Below are positions 3,814-6,316 of a DNA stretch of 6,316 bases, piece after piece. The notes below the pieces were generated by a model, which saw only the letters and a list, made by a program, of their open reading frames with translations, had not been told where the DNA came from and did not search any database. This DNA comes from Nitrospira sp. UBA6909 (lineage in GTDB: Bacteria; Nitrospirota; Nitrospiria; Nitrospirales; Nitrospiraceae), in NCBI GenBank assembly GCA_002451055.1, contig DKBD01000127.1:10164-16479 (forward strand), written 5' to 3'. The first letter of the stretch is position 1; each line of letters starts with the position of its first letter. The position numbers and the translations under genes were made by a program.

Positions 3814-6316
3814 TCACTCGCGCTTGGCCGACAGTATCCCGGCCAAACGTTCGACTTCACTAAGCAACGTCCGCTCATCCACCGGCTTGGCAATATACGA
3901 ATTGGCCCCGACATCGAGGGCCAATTGCCGATGTTTGTCCCCTGCCCTGGTCGTCATGACGATGATCGGTGTCTGCCGCGTTTGCGGACGAGCCCTGAGA
4001 GCCTGCACCACCTCATACCCGTTGAACCTCGGCATTTCCAAATCCGTAATGACGATGCGATAGGCCGTCTCGGATGCCTTCCTGATCCCATCATCGCCAT
4101 CGACCGCCGTATCGACCGGATAGCCGGCCGACTCCAACATCCGCCCGACAAACTTGCGGATGCTTAGCGAGTCATCGATCAAGAGTATATTCCCCCTTTC
4201 CTCCTTGGCGGATTCGACCGCTGATTCGATCGGTGACGCGATTCCCGGAGACAGTGTGCTGTCCCCGCCCAATAGCGTCGATTGGCGCATTTCGAGGCGG
4301 GCCGGATCTATGACAAGAATGACCTTCCCTTCGGGATCAATCGTCGCTCCCGCAAAGCACGAACGAGCGAATGGTTTCAAGGACCCCAATGTCTTGATGA
4401 CGATTTCCTGCCTCCCCAACAGTTCATCGACCGCCAATCCAAGGAGCCCCGTGGCCGTTCGCACGATCACAATCGGCATTGCCATACTCTCTGAGTGGTG
4501 CTCCTGGTGCAGGAGCCGCCGAAGGGACTGCACCTCGATCACTTCCTCATCCGCATATAGGAGCGTACGATCATCCGTACGTTGAATCGACATGGCCGTC
4601 GGCAGTGTCACCTCTCGGATGTTCGAGAGTGTGATTGCGTATCGCTCGGTTCCGGCGCGGACCAACAGCGCCGTCGTGATCAGGAGCGTGAGCGGAAGAC
4701 TCAAGCTGAACTTGGTCCCGATGCCAGGCTGCGACTCCACCTGAATATGGCCGTTCATGCCTTCGATGGCCCGCTTAACCACATCAAGCCCGACACCTCG
4801 CCCGGCCTGATCCCCCGCCTTTTCCACTGTCGAAAACCCCGGAGCAAAGATGACCTGAAGCGCCTCGTCGTCCGGCATCGCCTGCACCTGATCACGCGGC
4901 ACTAATCCGACCGCGGCTGCTTTCTCGCGAATTTTCGCCAGGTCCAAGCCGGCTCCGTCGTCCTCGACTTCGACGACGATCGAATTGCCTCGATGGGCCG
5001 CGTACAGATAGATCGTCCCGACCGGCGGCTTGCCTTTTGCCACCCGTTCGGCTGGCGATTCGATACCGTGATATACGGCATTACGGATCAAATGGACCAG
5101 CGGATCCACCAAACCCTCGACGATTCCCGTATCAACCTCTGTGTGCTCTCCTGATGTCACCAGCGACACCTGTTTGTCCAATGCCCGAGCGATCTCCCGG
5201 ATGGCACGGCGGAAACGTGTGAAGGGGGTGCCGATCGGCACCATACGGGCTCGGCCGATTTCGTCACGCATGGTCCGGGTCAATTGTTGAAGCGCGTTCA
5301 TGTCTTCCTGTGCCCTTTGAATGGACCCGCTCAATTGCGCCATCGCTTCGGCAATGTCGGCACTTACTTCCCCAATACGACGGGCCAAGATGTTGAAATC
5401 GTCATACTTGTCGAGTTCCAACGCTCCAAAGCCGCCGAATCCGCGGGCTCCTTGAGTCGCCGGTTGCGTCTTCGGACCGGTCGGCACAGACTCAACGCTG
5501 AAGGTGTGCTTATCCGCAAATGATTGGACACAATCGATCATCCGAGCCTTGCAAGCCAACACTTCATCGGACAGCCGTTCCAGCATCCTCAGCCGCTGTT
5601 CGAGCCTGCCTCGTCCAATCACCAGTTCGCCGACAAGGTTCATCAGCTGCTCCAATCTGGCATAGCTGACACGAATCACCTCCCGTTCCTCTCCCCTCCT
5701 CCCTTCCGCTTGTTTGCCGGCCCGCCCCTCATCCTCTTCGATGCCCGACACTCTCTCCGACTGTTCGAGCGCCCCGCCGGAGAATTGACCGATCGGCACC
5801 GCTTCAACCGCATGGTCCTGCTCCAGTTGCCTCAATTCGGACAATGCCGCCTGAAAGCGTTGTCTTGTGTTATCCACTGCACTCGGATTTCTTCGCATCA
5901 GGGCATGGACGACATCGACTGTGCGAAGAATCAAATCCGTATATCCCGGCATGACAGTGAGACGGCTGTCTCTCACCGCCCCCATGAAGTCTTCGACATG
6001 GTGGATAAGATCCCCGATCGCTTGAAATCCCACCATATAGGCCGAACCTTTCAGCGTATGGGCTGTTCTAAAAAGTTGATTGATCAGCTCCCTGTTCTGC
6101 GGATCCTTGTCCAATCGAAGAAGATTGGCCTCCAGTGTTTCGAGATATTCTACGGCCTCAGGCACGAAGTATGACAAGACTTCCGGATCCAGCTGTGGCA
6201 GAAAATAGTCATCCGATTGGCTGAGATGAGTTGCGAATACGGAAGTCGCCGGTTCCGCCGCCTCCGACTGGAGTCTATTATTTTCCTCCGCCAGACGGCT
6301 GTCCGACGCCGAAACT
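3814..6316 (-). CDS. cheA: Hybrid CheA/ChpA-type histidine kinase with C-terminal receiver (5' end outside window)
   Basis: The kinase autophosphorylates an HPt histidine and passes phosphate to receiver domains. Numbering from the Leu codon at 6175-6177, the visible domains are: HPt (1-115) with H40 in TAHTLKGSA (codon 6058-6060); an acidic and charged linker without a P2 domain; the P3 dimerisation helices (166-330), split by a loop near 230-255 and followed by ALELDKYDDF, as in ChpA/PilL kinases; the ATPase domain (330-495) with N-box HLIRNAVYHGIE, G1 DDGAGLD, F-box FAPGFST and G2 GRGVGLD; a CheW-like P5 domain (500-630); and a receiver (662-787) with D668-D669, phospho-acceptor D712, T742 and K764. 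A TTG exists at 6175-6177, but the frame is open through the window edge and the preceding codons (LPQLDPEV) look like the normal lead-in to an HPt helix, so the true start and possibly more HPt domains lie outside. The usual Asp of the N-box is Tyr (Y369). It heads the visible part of the operon. Confidence 0.95.
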   Translation of the reverse strand, partial: VSASDSRLAEENNRLQSEAAEPATSVFATHLSQSDDYFLPQLDPEVLSYFVPEAVEYLETLEANLLRLDKDPQNRELINQLFRTAHTLKGSAYMVGFQAIGDLIHHVEDFMGAVRDSRLTVMPGYTDLILRTVDVVHALMRRNPSAVDNTRQRFQAALSELRQLEQDHAVEAVPIGQFSGGALEQSERVSGIEEDEGRAGKQAEGRRGEEREVIRVSYARLEQLMNLVGELVIGRGRLEQRLRMLERLSDEVLACKARMIDCVQSFADKHTFSVESVPTGPKTQPATQGARGFGGFGALELDKYDDFNILARRIGEVSADIAEAMAQLSGSIQRAQEDMNALQQLTRTMRDEIGRARMVPIGTPFTRFRRAIREIARALDKQVSLVTSGEHTEVDTGIVEGLVDPLVHLIRNAVYHGIESPAERVAKGKPPVGTIYLYAAHRGNSIVVEVEDDGAGLDLAKIREKAAAVGLVPRDQVQAMPDDEALQVIFAPGFSTVEKAGDQAGRGVGLDVVKRAIEGMNGHIQVESQPGIGTKFSLSLPLTLLITTALLVRAGTERYAITLSNIREVTLPTAMSIQRTDDRTLLYADEEVIEVQSLRRLLHQEHHSESMAMPIVIVRTATGLLGLAVDELLGRQEIVIKTLGSLKPFARSCFAGATIDPEGKVILVIDPARLEMRQSTLLGGDSTLSPGIASPIESAVESAKEERGNILLIDDSLSIRKFVGRMLESAGYPVDTAVDGDDGIRKASETAYRIVITDLEMPRFNGYEVVQALRARPQTRQTPIIVMTTRAGDKHRQLALDVGANSYIAKPVDERTLLSEVERLAGILSAKRE

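Noticed and set aside
5524..6174. 216-codon open frame on the plus strand
   Set aside because: It is antisense to the HPt and linker region of the kinase and shows no domain motif; the minus-strand frame has unmistakable CheA motifs.
6175..6177. TTG as the start codon of the kinase
   Set aside because: The frame is open for 46 more codons to the window edge, and the residues before it resemble the normal HPt lead-in. Starting here would cut into the first HPt helix.

Overview
The window holds five protein genes. All are on the minus strand, tightly spaced and in the same order as transcription, so they read as one operon running from the right edge to the left edge. Reading with transcription, they are: (1) a large hybrid histidine kinase of the CheA/ChpA type, entering from outside the window (3814-6316, 5' end missing); (2) a CheW-like coupling protein (3233-3685); (3) a response regulator whose receiver domain is joined by a Pro/Ala linker to a long repetitive coiled coil (1871-3199); (4) a 312-residue protein that begins with a phosphotransfer-like (HPt) domain lacking the phosphorylatable histidine (878-1816); (5) an HD-GYP family protein leaving the window at its 3' end (1-787).

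The kinase has one intact HPt histidine in view, a dimerisation region with the insertion typical of ChpA/PilL kinases, an ATPase domain, a CheW-like domain and a C-terminal receiver. This is the layout of kinases in the type IV pilus (Chp/Tfp) class of chemosensory systems, not the flagellar class. With an array-coupling protein, a coiled-coil response regulator resembling Myxococcus FrzS/AglZ in architecture, and an HD-GYP protein, the operon plausibly controls surface motility or pili and may touch c-di-GMP signalling. No chemoreceptor, CheR, CheB or pilus gene is present, so the input and adaptation genes must lie elsewhere.

The organism is a Gram-negative-type, fairly GC-rich bacterium. 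The gene content would suit Nitrospirota or a deltaproteobacterial lineage, but nothing here fixes the taxon and I hold this loosely.

Three points stand out. First, the two downstream signalling proteins both carry replaced key residues: Gln for His in the HPt motif, and several metal-ligand or catalytic positions in the HD-GYP domain. Second, the pseudo-HPt gene contains a run of nine G right after the motif, and gain or loss of one G would truncate the protein within a few codons. Third, the coiled coil is built from 31-residue units in a higher-order A-B-C-A-B-C-A pattern. All intergenic gaps are short (33-128 bp). No RNA gene, insertion sequence, CRISPR array or convincing intrinsic terminator was seen, and there is no gene-free stretch over 300 bases.
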